Shown here piece after piece: positions 7,787 through 14,972 of a stretch of DNA of 28,538 nucleotides. Both the position numbers and the translations under genes were made by a program. Below the pieces are notes generated by a model. The model made no database searches, was not told the DNA's origin, and saw only the letters and a list, made by a program, of their open reading frames with translations. The DNA lies in assembly GCA_030445695.1 (NCBI GenBank), contig JASUTF010000011.1:1-28538 (forward strand). Reading direction: 5' to 3'. This stretch comes from Candidatus Iainarchaeum sp. (GTDB taxonomy: Archaea > Iainarchaeota > Iainarchaeia > JAADDC01). Within the stretch, counting starts at the first letter, position 1. Each line of letters begins with the position of its first letter.

Positions 7787-9592
7787 ATGATCGTAGTAGA
7801 CCTGAACAAGAAGAAGATCAAGGAACTTCGCATGTCCGCCTCTGGAGCGGTTGACGCGGGCCTGAAGATACACCAGGATGAGTATGAGACGTATTCTCTG
7901 GACGTTTATGACCCGAAGAACGCCCTTGTCTTCGCAGCAGGCCCCTTTGCACATCCCGACGTGCAGGGCGGCAACAGGGGCGTGGTTTCCTTCCGCTCAC
8001 CTCTGACCGGTGGCTTCTTCGTCTCCTCCGCTGGAAACCTCGGCCACTACATATCTCTGACGGGCGATACTGCCGTTACCATTGTTGGCAGGGCCGAGAA
8101 ACCGTCCATCGTTGTGCTCTACGGCGACAAAGCAGGCACGACGCTCAGGATATTTGAACTGAGCGAGTTCGACGACTTGGCCGGCAACGTGTTTGCCTTC
8201 GACGCGTTCCTGAGAAAGGAATTGGGAGACGTGTATAACGGTGCACCCTTCAGGGCGGTCATAGCGGGACTGGCGTCTGCAAACACTGATTACGGTGCAC
8301 TTGTCTCCGTGGATCCCGTCATGAACACCCCTGACTTCTTCGGGCGCGGCGGTGCCGGTTCAGTTATGGTGCGGGCACACAACGTTTATGCGGTGGTCTT
8401 TGGCGGGGAGGCAGACCCCGCGTTCTCAGAATCCGACGAGTTCAAGAAGATCGTGGAAAAGGCGACGGGAAAGGACTTCATACAGGCGATCACGGAGGCC
8501 ACCACAAAGTACCGCCTCTCCCCCAAGGACGGCATCGGCGGCACCATACTGAACTGGGCGCACATGAAGACGGTGCTTCCCGCCTACAACTGGCAGATGA
8601 TCTACATGAGTGAGAAGGACCGCGAGCGTCTCTGGGAGGAGAAGATTGCCCCTGCGGTGGAGCGCTTGAGGCAGATGTTCAAGGAAGGGACCATGAAGTC
8701 GAAGACCTGTGGCGAGAAATGTGCCGCTGTTTGCAAGAAGATATGGGATGAGAGAAAGCTGGACTACGAGCCGATAACGTCCCTCGGGGCACAGATGGGC
8801 ATATTTGATCTTGAAAAGGTCCGCGAGATCGTCCACCTTGCAGACGCACTGGGCTTCGATGCAATAGAGGCGGGCAACGTCGTTTCGTGGGTACTGGAAC
8901 TCAGGGAAAGGGGTATTATCACTCTGGAGGGCGTTCCTGAGACGAGCATGCGTCCCTTCGAGGTGGACGAGGACAAGCAGGCGGAGGCGGTGAAGAGGAT
9001 CCTTCTGGCCATTGCCCGCGGGGATCTTCCCATGCTTTCCGGTGGCATTAGGAGGGCCGCGGACCAGATAAAGCCGGAGGCAAGGGAATTCGCCGTATAT
9101 ATCCCGTTCTCGTCCGGGGGCGAGATCGTGCCCCCACAGTACTGGGTTCCCGGTTTCCTTGTGCCGCTCCCGCTCCACGGCAAGTTCATGACATACTACG
9201 GTTCCGACTGGCTGGAGCCGTATGAACTCGGGAAGAAGTCGTGGGAGCGGTTCCACGCAGAACTCATGATCGAGAACGCCGGGTTCTGCCGTTTCCACCG
9301 TGGCTGGGTCGAAAAGGTGCTGCCGGAGGTCTACAAGCGCTTCTACAACATAGGGATAGATATAGAGATCGAGCGCCTCGCCACGAAGATCATACAGTAC
9401 CAGCGTGCTGCAAACGCAGAGGCACAGATTCCAGAGAGCCAGAGGAGCAGGGATCTGATTGCAGCGTTTGCCCGGCTTCACGATCAGGGAGAATGGGCAG
9501 AGAAGCTGCAGACAGAGGATGGACTGCAGGCATACTTCCTAGAGGTCAGGAGGGGAATCTCCAACGCGAAATCTACAATCCTGAAGGGGTGA
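7787..9592 (+). CDS. gor: Tungsten-containing aldehyde ferredoxin oxidoreductase, GAPOR-like
   Basis: A 601-aa member of the aldehyde ferredoxin oxidoreductase family, most like glyceraldehyde-3-phosphate:ferredoxin oxidoreductase. GAPOR oxidises glyceraldehyde-3-phosphate directly to 3-phosphoglycerate with ferredoxin as acceptor, bypassing GAPDH and PGK. The N-terminal pterin domain has AAGPFAHPDVQGGNRGVVSF and RSPLTGGFF (residues 50-78), as in GAPOR. The iron-sulfur cysteines are C308, C312, C316 (Cx3Cx3C, TCGEKCAAVCKK) and C501. Other AORs have Cx2Cx3C, so this spacing supports GAPOR. ATG 7787 lies 24.5 nt after the shared TATA centre, and the 134 codons upstream in frame are only antisense to the neighbouring kinase. 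Triosephosphate isomerase and a sugar kinase follow within 1 kb, which fits a glycolytic role. It overlaps the convergent PfkB gene by 20 nt. Confidence 0.85.
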   Translation: MIVVDLNKKKIKELRMSASGAVDAGLKIHQDEYETYSLDVYDPKNALVFAAGPFAHPDVQGGNRGVVSFRSPLTGGFFVSSAGNLGHYISLTGDTAVTIVGRAEKPSIVVLYGDKAGTTLRIFELSEFDDLAGNVFAFDAFLRKELGDVYNGAPFRAVIAGLASANTDYGALVSVDPVMNTPDFFGRGGAGSVMVRAHNVYAVVFGGEADPAFSESDEFKKIVEKATGKDFIQAITEATTKYRLSPKDGIGGTILNWAHMKTVLPAYNWQMIYMSEKDRERLWEEKIAPAVERLRQMFKEGTMKSKTCGEKCAAVCKKIWDERKLDYEPITSLGAQMGIFDLEKVREIVHLADALGFDAIEAGNVVSWVLELRERGIITLEGVPETSMRPFEVDEDKQAEAVKRILLAIARGDLPMLSGGIRRAADQIKPEAREFAVYIPFSSGGEIVPPQYWVPGFLVPLPLHGKFMTYYGSDWLEPYELGKKSWERFHAELMIENAGFCRFHRGWVEKVLPEVYKRFYNIGIDIEIERLATKIIQYQRAANAEAQIPESQRSRDLIAAFARLHDQGEWAEKLQTEDGLQAYFLEVRRGISNAKSTILKG

Positions 9593-10442
9593 CGATTTCC
9601 CCCTCCTGCACATACCACTCCACTATGTCCATGGCGAGTTTCGCGGCCCTCCGCAGGTCCCCCGTCTTCAGTAGTGCCCAGATAAAGCCCGCGTTCCACG
9701 TATCCCCCGCACCCGTTGTATATCTGACCACTATTTTTTCCCAGGCGGGCGTGTAGATTTCGGAATCCTTTGTGATGATCTTTGCACCCCTCCTCCCCAT
9801 GTGGAGGCCGATCGTCGTGTGCTTTCTCAACGTTTCGATGGCGTCTCCAAGTTCCATTCCGGTCAGCGCGGTTATCTCCTGCTCGTTCAGGAATATGAAG
9901 TCGAGATGCCCCCTCTCTATGGCGTCAAGTATGTATCTGGACTCTCTCCAGTCCCTGTTCCACGATCCCACGTCAAAGGACGTTCTCATGCCCATCTCCT
10001 TTGCAGTTTTGAGCAGTTTTCCTATCTCCGGTCGCAGTTTGGTCAGGTGCCAGTAGCCGGATACGTGCAGCCACTGGCCCCGCAGGGATATGGGTGTACT
10101 GTCCAAGAATTCGTTCGATCCCCTATACGTGAACATGGTCCTCGTGCCTTTGAACTCTATGGCGGACGTGATGCCGGTGGGTGCGTCCACTCTCATGAGC
10201 CGTGCCTTCACTCCTGCCCTCTTCAGTTCTTTCTCACAGAAATCCCCCATAAAGTCCTTTCCCACCGCTCCGTAGAAGTTTACCTTCGCACCAAGCTTTG
10301 CCAGCGCGTATGCCGTGTTCGCAGCAGACCCCCCAAGTTTTATACGCAGGCCCTTCGCGATTTCTTGGCTGTCAAGGACGGGAAAGCCCTCTACCTCGTA
10401 TAGGATGTCCGGATTCACATCGCCTACCACTGTTACCTCCAC
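9573..10442 (-). CDS. PfkB-family carbohydrate kinase
   Basis: A 289-aa ribokinase/PfkB-family kinase. The N-terminal strand VTVVGDVNPDILYEV leads to the family signature GGSAANTAYALAKLGAKVNFYGAVGKD near residues 33-59. The C-terminal motif TTGAGDTWNAGF carries the catalytic base Asp and anion hole. The substrate cannot be read from sequence. Context (GAPOR convergent, triosephosphate isomerase divergent) makes a phosphofructokinase or fructokinase role attractive, but ribokinase or adenosine kinase specificity is equally possible. GTG 10442 was chosen because it immediately precedes the first beta strand and has the shared AT box about 28 nt upstream. The longer frame is antisense to the isomerase gene. 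Confidence 0.85.
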   Translation of the reverse strand: MEVTVVGDVNPDILYEVEGFPVLDSQEIAKGLRIKLGGSAANTAYALAKLGAKVNFYGAVGKDFMGDFCEKELKRAGVKARLMRVDAPTGITSAIEFKGTRTMFTYRGSNEFLDSTPISLRGQWLHVSGYWHLTKLRPEIGKLLKTAKEMGMRTSFDVGSWNRDWRESRYILDAIERGHLDFIFLNEQEITALTGMELGDAIETLRKHTTIGLHMGRRGAKIITKDSEIYTPAWEKIVVRYTTGAGDTWNAGFIWALLKTGDLRRAAKLAMDIVEWYVQEGEIVTPSGL

Positions 10443-10465
10443 GGTATTACAACGTCCTTCTGATA

Positions 10466-10477
10466 CATTAAAATATC
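10466..10477. promoter_or_regulatory. Shared bidirectional TATA box (PfkB / TPI)
   Basis: CATTAAAATATC sits midway between the divergent starts at 10442 and 10497. ATTAAAAT is centred near 10470.5, within 1 nt of the midpoint. The 25-28 nt spacing on both sides fits leaderless transcription in each direction from one AT-rich box. Confidence 0.6.
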
Positions 10478-10496
10478 GCTTTGCCGTTTTACCTAC

Positions 10497-11168
10497 ATGG
10501 ACCTTCCAGCAGTTGTCATAAACTTCAAGGCGTATGCACAAGCCATGGGCCAACGGGCCGTAGTGATCGCGAGGGCAGCGGAGCGTGTTCACAAAGAGAC
10601 GGGCGTTTCCGTTATCGTTGCTCCCAACGCCGTGGATCTCGTGAAGGTGCGCGAGGCAGTGGACATTCCCGTCTTTGCCCAGCATGTGGACGCCTACCAG
10701 CCCGGGGCGCACACGGGCTCTGTCCTCCTCGAGATGCTGGCGGAGTGGGGCATCGATGGAACGATAATAAACCACTCGGAGAGACAGGTAAACTTCTCGT
10801 GGGCGGAATACGTTGTTCACCGTGCGCGGGACCTCGGCCTTGAAACAATCGCGTGTGCAGCAGATGAGATAATCGCCCGGGCCGTTTCGGACCTGCAGCC
10901 CAACGCCGTCGCAGTGGAACCGCCGGAACTCATAGGAACGGACATATCCGTGTCAAAGGCAAGGCCCGAGGTCATAACGAAGTCCGTGGAGATGGTCCAC
11001 GCGCCGGTCCTCGTGGGCGCCGGTGTCAAGACAACGGAGGACGTCAAAAGGGCGGTGGAACTGGGAGCACAGGGTGTTCTCGTTGCTTCCGGGGTCACAA
11101 AGGCGAAAGACCCCTACAAGGCAATAATGGAGCTGGCCGAGGGCATCATTCAAGCACGACACGGATGA
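10497..11168 (+). CDS. tpiA: Triosephosphate isomerase (archaeal type)
   Basis: A 223-aa TIM-barrel enzyme interconverting dihydroxyacetone phosphate and glyceraldehyde-3-phosphate. Catalytic residues are visible: N9 and K11 in VINFKAY, H93 in IINHSERQ, and E141 in AVEPPELIGTD. The phosphate-binding loops VLVGAGVKT and VLVASGVTKAKDP follow. The short length is typical of archaeal tetrameric TPI (about 225 aa) against about 250 in bacteria. Its product glyceraldehyde-3-phosphate is the substrate of the GAPOR-like enzyme 1 kb upstream. ATG 10497 lies about 26 nt after the shared promoter box, so the mRNA is probably leaderless. The 3' end overlaps the convergent methyltransferase gene by 23 nt. 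Confidence 0.97.
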   Translation: MDLPAVVINFKAYAQAMGQRAVVIARAAERVHKETGVSVIVAPNAVDLVKVREAVDIPVFAQHVDAYQPGAHTGSVLLEMLAEWGIDGTIINHSERQVNFSWAEYVVHRARDLGLETIACAADEIIARAVSDLQPNAVAVEPPELIGTDISVSKARPEVITKSVEMVHAPVLVGAGVKTTEDVKRAVELGAQGVLVASGVTKAKDPYKAIMELAEGIIQARHG

Positions 11169-12277
11169 GGTGCGTGTGTAACTTTCCATACAGCACGAAC
11201 TTGCTCTTTTCTATTCTGTATCCCACTTCTCGCAACGCGTCCTCCATCCACTTCCACCTGCTCGTTATGGTGGTTACTGTTGGGATCCCGACATCCGCGG
11301 CCCTCTCCGCGAAGTCGTGGTAAAGATCGTAGACGACCCTTGGGTTCGCTATCCTGTTCCCGTAAGGCGGGTTTGTGACGACAACGTCCCCATATTCTCC
11401 CAACCTTGTGGCATCTCCCTTCTCAAAGACAACAGTGTCCGCCACCCCTGCACTCCTTGCATTCTTCCATGCCCCTTTCACGTGCTTCTCGAACTTCTCT
11501 ATTCCCTTCGCGTTAATCTTCTTGCCTTCAGTGACTTCTGCCAGCAAATCCCCCCGCACCCTCTCTGTCACGTCCTTCGGGACGATTCCGCTCTTCTCGA
11601 AGAGGAACGAACGAAAACGAAACCAGGGGATCCTCCGTGCGTAGAGTGCCGCCTCAATGGGTATGGTCCCACCGCCGGCAAAGGGATCGAGAAGTGATTT
11701 ATCCTCACTCCAGCCCGATTCGAGGGGCATGGCAGACGCGAGAGCAGCGTTCAGTGCGGCTGGATGATCGTAAACGCGGTAGCCCCTCTTGTGCAGCGCG
11801 TCGTAGCCCGTTGTGTCTATGGATATGTAGAGGACGTCCCCCGTCGAGGTCTGCACGCACGATGACGTCCGGTTCCGTCAGGTTTGCCCTGATTCGCTTT
11901 CCCGTTTCTTCCAGGAAATAGTCCACCACCGCCTGCCCCGCAGTCCTCTCTATATCCAGTGATGTGAACGAATGCTCTCCCATGCGGTCGGAACGGCACG
12001 CAAACGTCTCCTCCGGCCCGAAGTATTCGGAAAAATCCTGGCCCTTTACTGCCCCGTACACGTCTTCTAGCGTTTCTATTCCGTCAATCACGTCCAGCAC
12101 GATCATGACACGCTCGAAGGTCCTTCCGGAGTAGTTCAGGCGTGCGACGTCCTCCAGATCTCCCTTGACGACAACCCTCCCGTTTCTCAGCTTTTCCCCT
12201 TCCAGTCCGAAGCGCTGTTTCGCCTCCTTCAGCACCGTTTCCTCCAGTCCTACCATCGTCGTGAGAAGAATGTCCAC
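11146..12277 (-). CDS. THUMP-domain RNA methyltransferase (Trm14/RlmL-like), frameshifted
   Basis: One gene split across two frames. The N-terminal part (from GTG 12277) carries a ferredoxin-like plus THUMP region (VDILLTTMVGLEETVLKEA ... GKRIRANLTEPDVIVRADLDG). The C-terminal part continues as GDVLYISIDTTGYDALHKRGYR with a Rossmann methyltransferase: LLDPFAGGGTIPIEAAL (SAM motif I) and VVVTNPPYGNRI (catalytic NPPY). Together, after removing one base, they give about 376 aa in the order of Trm14, the archaeal tRNA m2G6 methyltransferase. The shift lies in a run of five C's (plus strand) at 11838-11842. With four, the reading DLDG-DVLYISID is continuous. Either a homopolymer sequencing error or a real inactivating or shifted allele is possible. 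The start lies 24 nt from a TTATTATT box shared with the DUF2283 gene. Confidence 0.85.
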
Positions 12278-12296
12278 GTTACCATCAGGGTGAACG

Positions 12297-12304
12297 TTAT
12301 TATT
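12297..12304. promoter_or_regulatory. Shared bidirectional AT box (methyltransferase / DUF2283)
   Basis: TTATTATT (AATAATAA on the other strand) is centred at 12300.5, within 1 nt of the midpoint of the starts at 12277 and 12326. It has the same geometry as the other shared boxes here, although it is less palindromic. Confidence 0.55.
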
Positions 12305-12325
12305 GAGTTTGTGGTAGTTATCTAC

Positions 12326-12544
12326 ATGGAACTTCGATACGATAAAGACGCTGATGCAGTGTATATTCGGCTGCGCGATGCTCCTGTGAGCCGTTCTGAG
12401 GAGTTGGAAGAGGGAATAATCGTGGACTATGATGATAGTGGCCGCGTTGTTGGCATAGAGATTCTGAACTTCAGCAAACGTGATATTGACGCCAGAAAGC
12501 TCATTACTGAACCGTCCTCCGTTCTGCCTGTTGCGGTGGTATGA
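12326..12544 (+). CDS. DUF2283 small protein (possible antitoxin)
   Basis: A 72-aa protein of the DUF2283 family. It opens with MELRYDKDADAVYIRL, the signature of the family, followed by EELEEGIIVDYDDSGRVVGIEILNFSKR. Genes of this family are commonly found directly upstream of DUF4258 genes, as here, and the pair has been proposed to act as a toxin-antitoxin-like module; that role is not proven. ATG 12326 is chosen over GTG 12290 because it lies 25 nt from the shared AT box and begins the conserved domain. Its stop overlaps the ATG of the next gene (ATGA), so the two are translationally coupled. Confidence 0.85.
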   Translation: MELRYDKDADAVYIRLRDAPVSRSEELEEGIIVDYDDSGRVVGIEILNFSKRDIDARKLITEPSSVLPVAVV

Positions 12545-12786
12545 TGCGGATTGTTTGGACGGTTCACGCTCTCGAACGTCTTGCACAGAGGCGGATTCGC
12601 AAGGAATCGGTCATTTCAGCCATCAAGAATCCTGATGCAGAGTCAGAGGACGCACAGGGAAACAGAAGGGTAGCTAAGCGCACAGATGGCCAAGTCCTTG
12701 TTGTTATCATCCGGGACTGCGGTCCGAACTGCGTAAAGGTGATCACGGCGTACGTTACTTCTCGAGTAGAGAAGTACCTTGGGTGA
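12541..12786 (+). CDS. DUF4258 small protein (possible toxin)
   Basis: An 81-aa protein of the DUF4258 type, with VWTVHALERLAQRRIRKESVISAIKNPD at the N-terminus and a C-terminal strand DCGPNCVKVITAYVT. The H-x-xx-R-x-xQRxI pattern resembles BrnT/RelE-fold ribonuclease toxins, which supports a toxin-like fold by inference. It overlaps the DUF2283 gene by 4 nt and ends 6 nt before tatD. No operator-like inverted repeat was obvious upstream. It could instead be a domesticated housekeeping pair. Confidence 0.8.
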   Translation: MMRIVWTVHALERLAQRRIRKESVISAIKNPDAESEDAQGNRRVAKRTDGQVLVVIIRDCGPNCVKVITAYVTSRVEKYLG

Positions 12787-12792
12787 TATTAC

Positions 12793-13527
12793 ATGCTGTC
12801 TGACGTGCACAACCACCTCTACGCCGTTGCTGATCCAGATGAGGTGGTTCGGGAATCACGGGAAAGGGGAGTGGGCCTGATCGTCACCAACGCCGAGGAG
12901 ATCGACACGGCGAGGAAGTGCATCGCGTTGGCCCAGAAGCACGACATCGTCTACGCCGCCGTTGGAATCCACCCCGAGTACGCGTTGAAACTGCCCGAAT
13001 CGTCGCTTGCAGAAGTGGAGCGCCTTTTGAACGAGGAGAAGGTCGTTGCCATCGGGGAAATCGGCCTCGACTACAAGTTTGCCCGGAGCAGGGAGGAAAA
13101 GGATCGCCAGATGCTCTTCTTCTCAAAACAGCTCGCCCTCGCAAAGGAGTATGACCTTCCCGTGATAGTCCATTCCCGCAGGGCTCACCGGCCCGTTGTG
13201 GAGACGCTCATCGATTCGGGTGTTACCGCGGATCTCCACTGGTTCTCCGGGCCGATCGACGACGTAATAAACGCGGTGGACCACGGCATTTACTTCTCCT
13301 TTGGCCCTGCCGTCCTTCACTACGATGCGTACAGGGCGGTGGTGGACGTCGTTCCCTTGGACCTTATGATGCTGGAAACGGACATGCCCGTTCGTTTCGG
13401 GGGAGGGGAGGCCCGTCCGTGGTGGGTCCGACAGGTCGCCGAATTCATAGCAGACGTTAAAAAGACGTCCGTGGATAATGTTATCGAGCATACCTGGAAA
13501 AATGCCAGGAGGTTCTTCCGTGTCTGA
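12793..13527 (+). CDS. tatD: TatD-family metal-dependent hydrolase
   Basis: A 244-aa amidohydrolase-fold protein of the TatD DNase family. Metal ligands and signatures are visible: DVHNHL (H6, H8), AIGEIGLDY (E89), PVIVHSRRA, DLHWFSG and MLETDMP. TatD enzymes are 3'-5' exonucleases on DNA or RNA repair intermediates, and some archaeal versions may act on other substrates. A GGTGAT site ending 6 nt before the ATG serves as ribosome-binding site. It overlaps a 30-aa membrane microprotein gene, which in turn overlaps the aCPSF2-like nuclease. All three likely form one operon, so nucleic-acid processing is a reasonable theme. Confidence 0.92.
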   Translation: MLSDVHNHLYAVADPDEVVRESRERGVGLIVTNAEEIDTARKCIALAQKHDIVYAAVGIHPEYALKLPESSLAEVERLLNEEKVVAIGEIGLDYKFARSREEKDRQMLFFSKQLALAKEYDLPVIVHSRRAHRPVVETLIDSGVTADLHWFSGPIDDVINAVDHGIYFSFGPAVLHYDAYRAVVDVVPLDLMMLETDMPVRFGGGEARPWWVRQVAEFIADVKKTSVDNVIEHTWKNARRFFRV

Positions 13528-13612
13528 GACGCTCATCGCGCTTGTTGCGGCGTTTCTCATCGGAAATATCATAATCGACATATACGACCGTTACAGGAGG
13601 CGAACCAAATGA
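13520..13612 (+). CDS. 30-aa single-pass membrane microprotein
   Basis: A tiny frame beginning GTG TCT GAG and ending at the TGA that overlaps the next ATG. The product has a hydrophobic helix (residues 5-19, LIALVAAFLIGNIII) followed by an acidic and aromatic turn (DIYDRY) and a basic tail (RRRTK), a typical single transmembrane segment with a positive cytosolic end. Three facts support translation. A perfect GGAGGT site lies at 13509-13514, 5 nt before the GTG. The start overlaps the tatD stop by 8 nt. The stop overlaps the start of the downstream nuclease gene (ATGA). Its function is unknown. It might tether or modulate the neighbouring nuclease. It may have been missed because of its length. 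Confidence 0.65.
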   Translation: MSETLIALVAAFLIGNIIIDIYDRYRRRTK

Positions 13613-14880
13613 GAATAGGCGTTTACGGAGCCGGCAGAGAAGTCGGTAGAAGTGCAATTTTAGTGGAGGCATCGAAGACAAGGGTGCTTCTCGACTACGG
13701 TGTGAAGATAACGGAGACCGTACCCGAGTTTCCCCTGCCCTTTGAGGGGCTTGTGGACGGCATCATCGTGTCCCACGCCCATCTGGACCACACGGGATAC
13801 GTTCCGCACTACTTCCAGGAGTCAGAGGCAAACGTGTTCATGACCCCGCCCACCAAGGATCTTTCACTCCTGCTGTGGAAGGACATGATAAAGGTGGCCA
13901 AAAGGAAGGAGATTGAGCCCCCTTACGCCATGAAGGACATTAAAGAGGCAGAATCCTTTACAGTGACGTATGACTACTACGAGATGGTCCCAGTAACGTC
14001 GGAGACGTCCTTTGAGTTCTACGACGCCGGCCATATCCCGGGATCCGCGTTCACGAAGCTCTACACGCCCGAGGGCAAGATCCTCTACACCGGTGACTTC
14101 AAGATAGAGGCGACACGGCTGCACAACGGCGCAGACCTGACGGGGATAGAGGCGGACGTCCTTATAATGGAGTCCACGTATGCGGATGAGGATCACCCGC
14201 CCAGAAAACTTCTGGAGCAGCGTTTCGTTGAGTCGGTGAAGGAGACGCTCGACGAGGGCGGTTTTGTCATCCTCCCGGTTTTTGCCGTCGGGAGAGCACA
14301 GGAGATGGTGGATATCCTCGTCTCCAACGGCGTGGACGCACCCATCTGGTTCGACGGCATGGCACGCGAGGCCACGAAGATTATCCTCCGCTACCCGGAG
14401 TACATTGCCAACCCCGGCCGTCTCAAGAGGATCATGCGCAAGGTCCACTGGATCCGCACGTCTGCGGATCGCAAGCGCGCTCTTGAGGAACCCGGGGTCA
14501 TAGTAACGACGGCAGGCATGATGCAGGGAGGCCCCGTTATATTCTACACCACTGCCCTGCGGAACGACCCGAAGTCCAAGGTAATCTTTACCGGCTACCT
14601 CGTTGAGGACACGCCGGGCCGTCGCCTGCTGGAAGAGGGCGTATTCGAGGCGGACGGCTACGAGTTCAAGACGGAGCTGAAGGTGGAGCGTTACGACTTT
14701 TCAGCCCACGCCGGACGGTCGGAACTCTTCGAGATCGTCCGCCGCGTCAACCCCAGCCACGTGGTGGTGGTCCACGGCGACGAGGAGAACGCCATACGCT
14801 TGGCGGAGGAGCTGAACGAGCAGGAGGGCGTGAAGGCGTTTGCCCCGAAGCTCGGGGAGCGGGTCGACATAGACCTCTAA
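13609..14880 (+). CDS. Metallo-beta-lactamase beta-CASP ribonuclease (aCPSF2-like)
   Basis: A 423-aa beta-CASP nuclease of the archaeal CPSF2 group. Motif II is SHAHLDHTG (H56, H58, D60, H61), with DAGHIPGSAF, LYTGDF, LIMESTYAD and the beta-CASP region VILPVFAVGRAQEM, TTAGMMQGGP, and SAHAGR (motif C). It starts directly with the nuclease fold and has no N-terminal KH domains, which separates it from aCPSF1. Archaeal members cleave RNA and may carry 5'-3' exonuclease activity in mRNA decay and 3'-end formation. A GGAGGCG site precedes the ATG, which overlaps the stop of the 30-aa membrane gene. A probable C/D sRNA follows 34 nt after the stop. Confidence 0.93.
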   Translation: MRIGVYGAGREVGRSAILVEASKTRVLLDYGVKITETVPEFPLPFEGLVDGIIVSHAHLDHTGYVPHYFQESEANVFMTPPTKDLSLLLWKDMIKVAKRKEIEPPYAMKDIKEAESFTVTYDYYEMVPVTSETSFEFYDAGHIPGSAFTKLYTPEGKILYTGDFKIEATRLHNGADLTGIEADVLIMESTYADEDHPPRKLLEQRFVESVKETLDEGGFVILPVFAVGRAQEMVDILVSNGVDAPIWFDGMAREATKIILRYPEYIANPGRLKRIMRKVHWIRTSADRKRALEEPGVIVTTAGMMQGGPVIFYTTALRNDPKSKVIFTGYLVEDTPGRRLLEEGVFEADGYEFKTELKVERYDFSAHAGRSELFEIVRRVNPSHVVVVHGDEENAIRLAEELNEQEGVKAFAPKLGERVDIDL

Positions 14881-14913
14881 TCCCCTTTTATTCTTCCGCG
14901 CAGAAATAGTTGT

Positions 14914-14972
14914 GGGCAATGATGATGCCGTCCCAGACGGATCGATGAAGAAAGGTGGTAACTGCTGAGCCC
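14914..14972 (+). ncRNA. Probable box C/D guide sRNA
   Basis: A box C sequence ATGATGA (14919-14925) and a box D sequence CTGA (14965-14968) are flanked by a terminal stem GGGC (14915-14918) and GCCC (14969-14972), exactly as needed for the kink-turn bound by L7Ae. Internal D'-like CAGA (14934-14937) and C'-like CGATGA (14943-14948) are separated by 5 nt. A TATA-like TTTTATTC (14886-14893) lies about 25 nt before the predicted 5' end. The length of about 59 nt is typical. The two guide regions (14926-14933 and about 14952-14964) would direct 2'-O-methylation. By the N+5 rule the D guide selects the target base opposite A14960. I did not identify the target. The internal boxes are imperfect. 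Confidence 0.68.

Noticed and set aside
8426-9481. Long 351-aa minus-strand frame inside the GAPOR gene
   Set aside because: It is antisense to a well-supported enzyme with conserved motifs on the plus strand, and its translation resembles no protein.
10443-10820. 126 extra N-terminal codons for the PfkB kinase
   Set aside because: They are antisense to triosephosphate isomerase. The conserved first strand starts at GTG 10442.
11838-11842. Programmed +1 frameshift in the methyltransferase
   Set aside because: No slippery or stimulatory signal is visible, and homologues are expected to be read in one frame. Read error or mutation at a homopolymer is simpler.
12278-12586. Upstream extension of the THUMP methyltransferase
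   Set aside because: It reads antisense through DUF2283 and across the shared promoter. No conserved sequence lies before GTG 12277.
13864-14448. 194-aa minus-strand frame inside the aCPSF2-like gene
   Set aside because: It is a shadow of the beta-CASP nuclease, whose catalytic motifs are all present on the plus strand.
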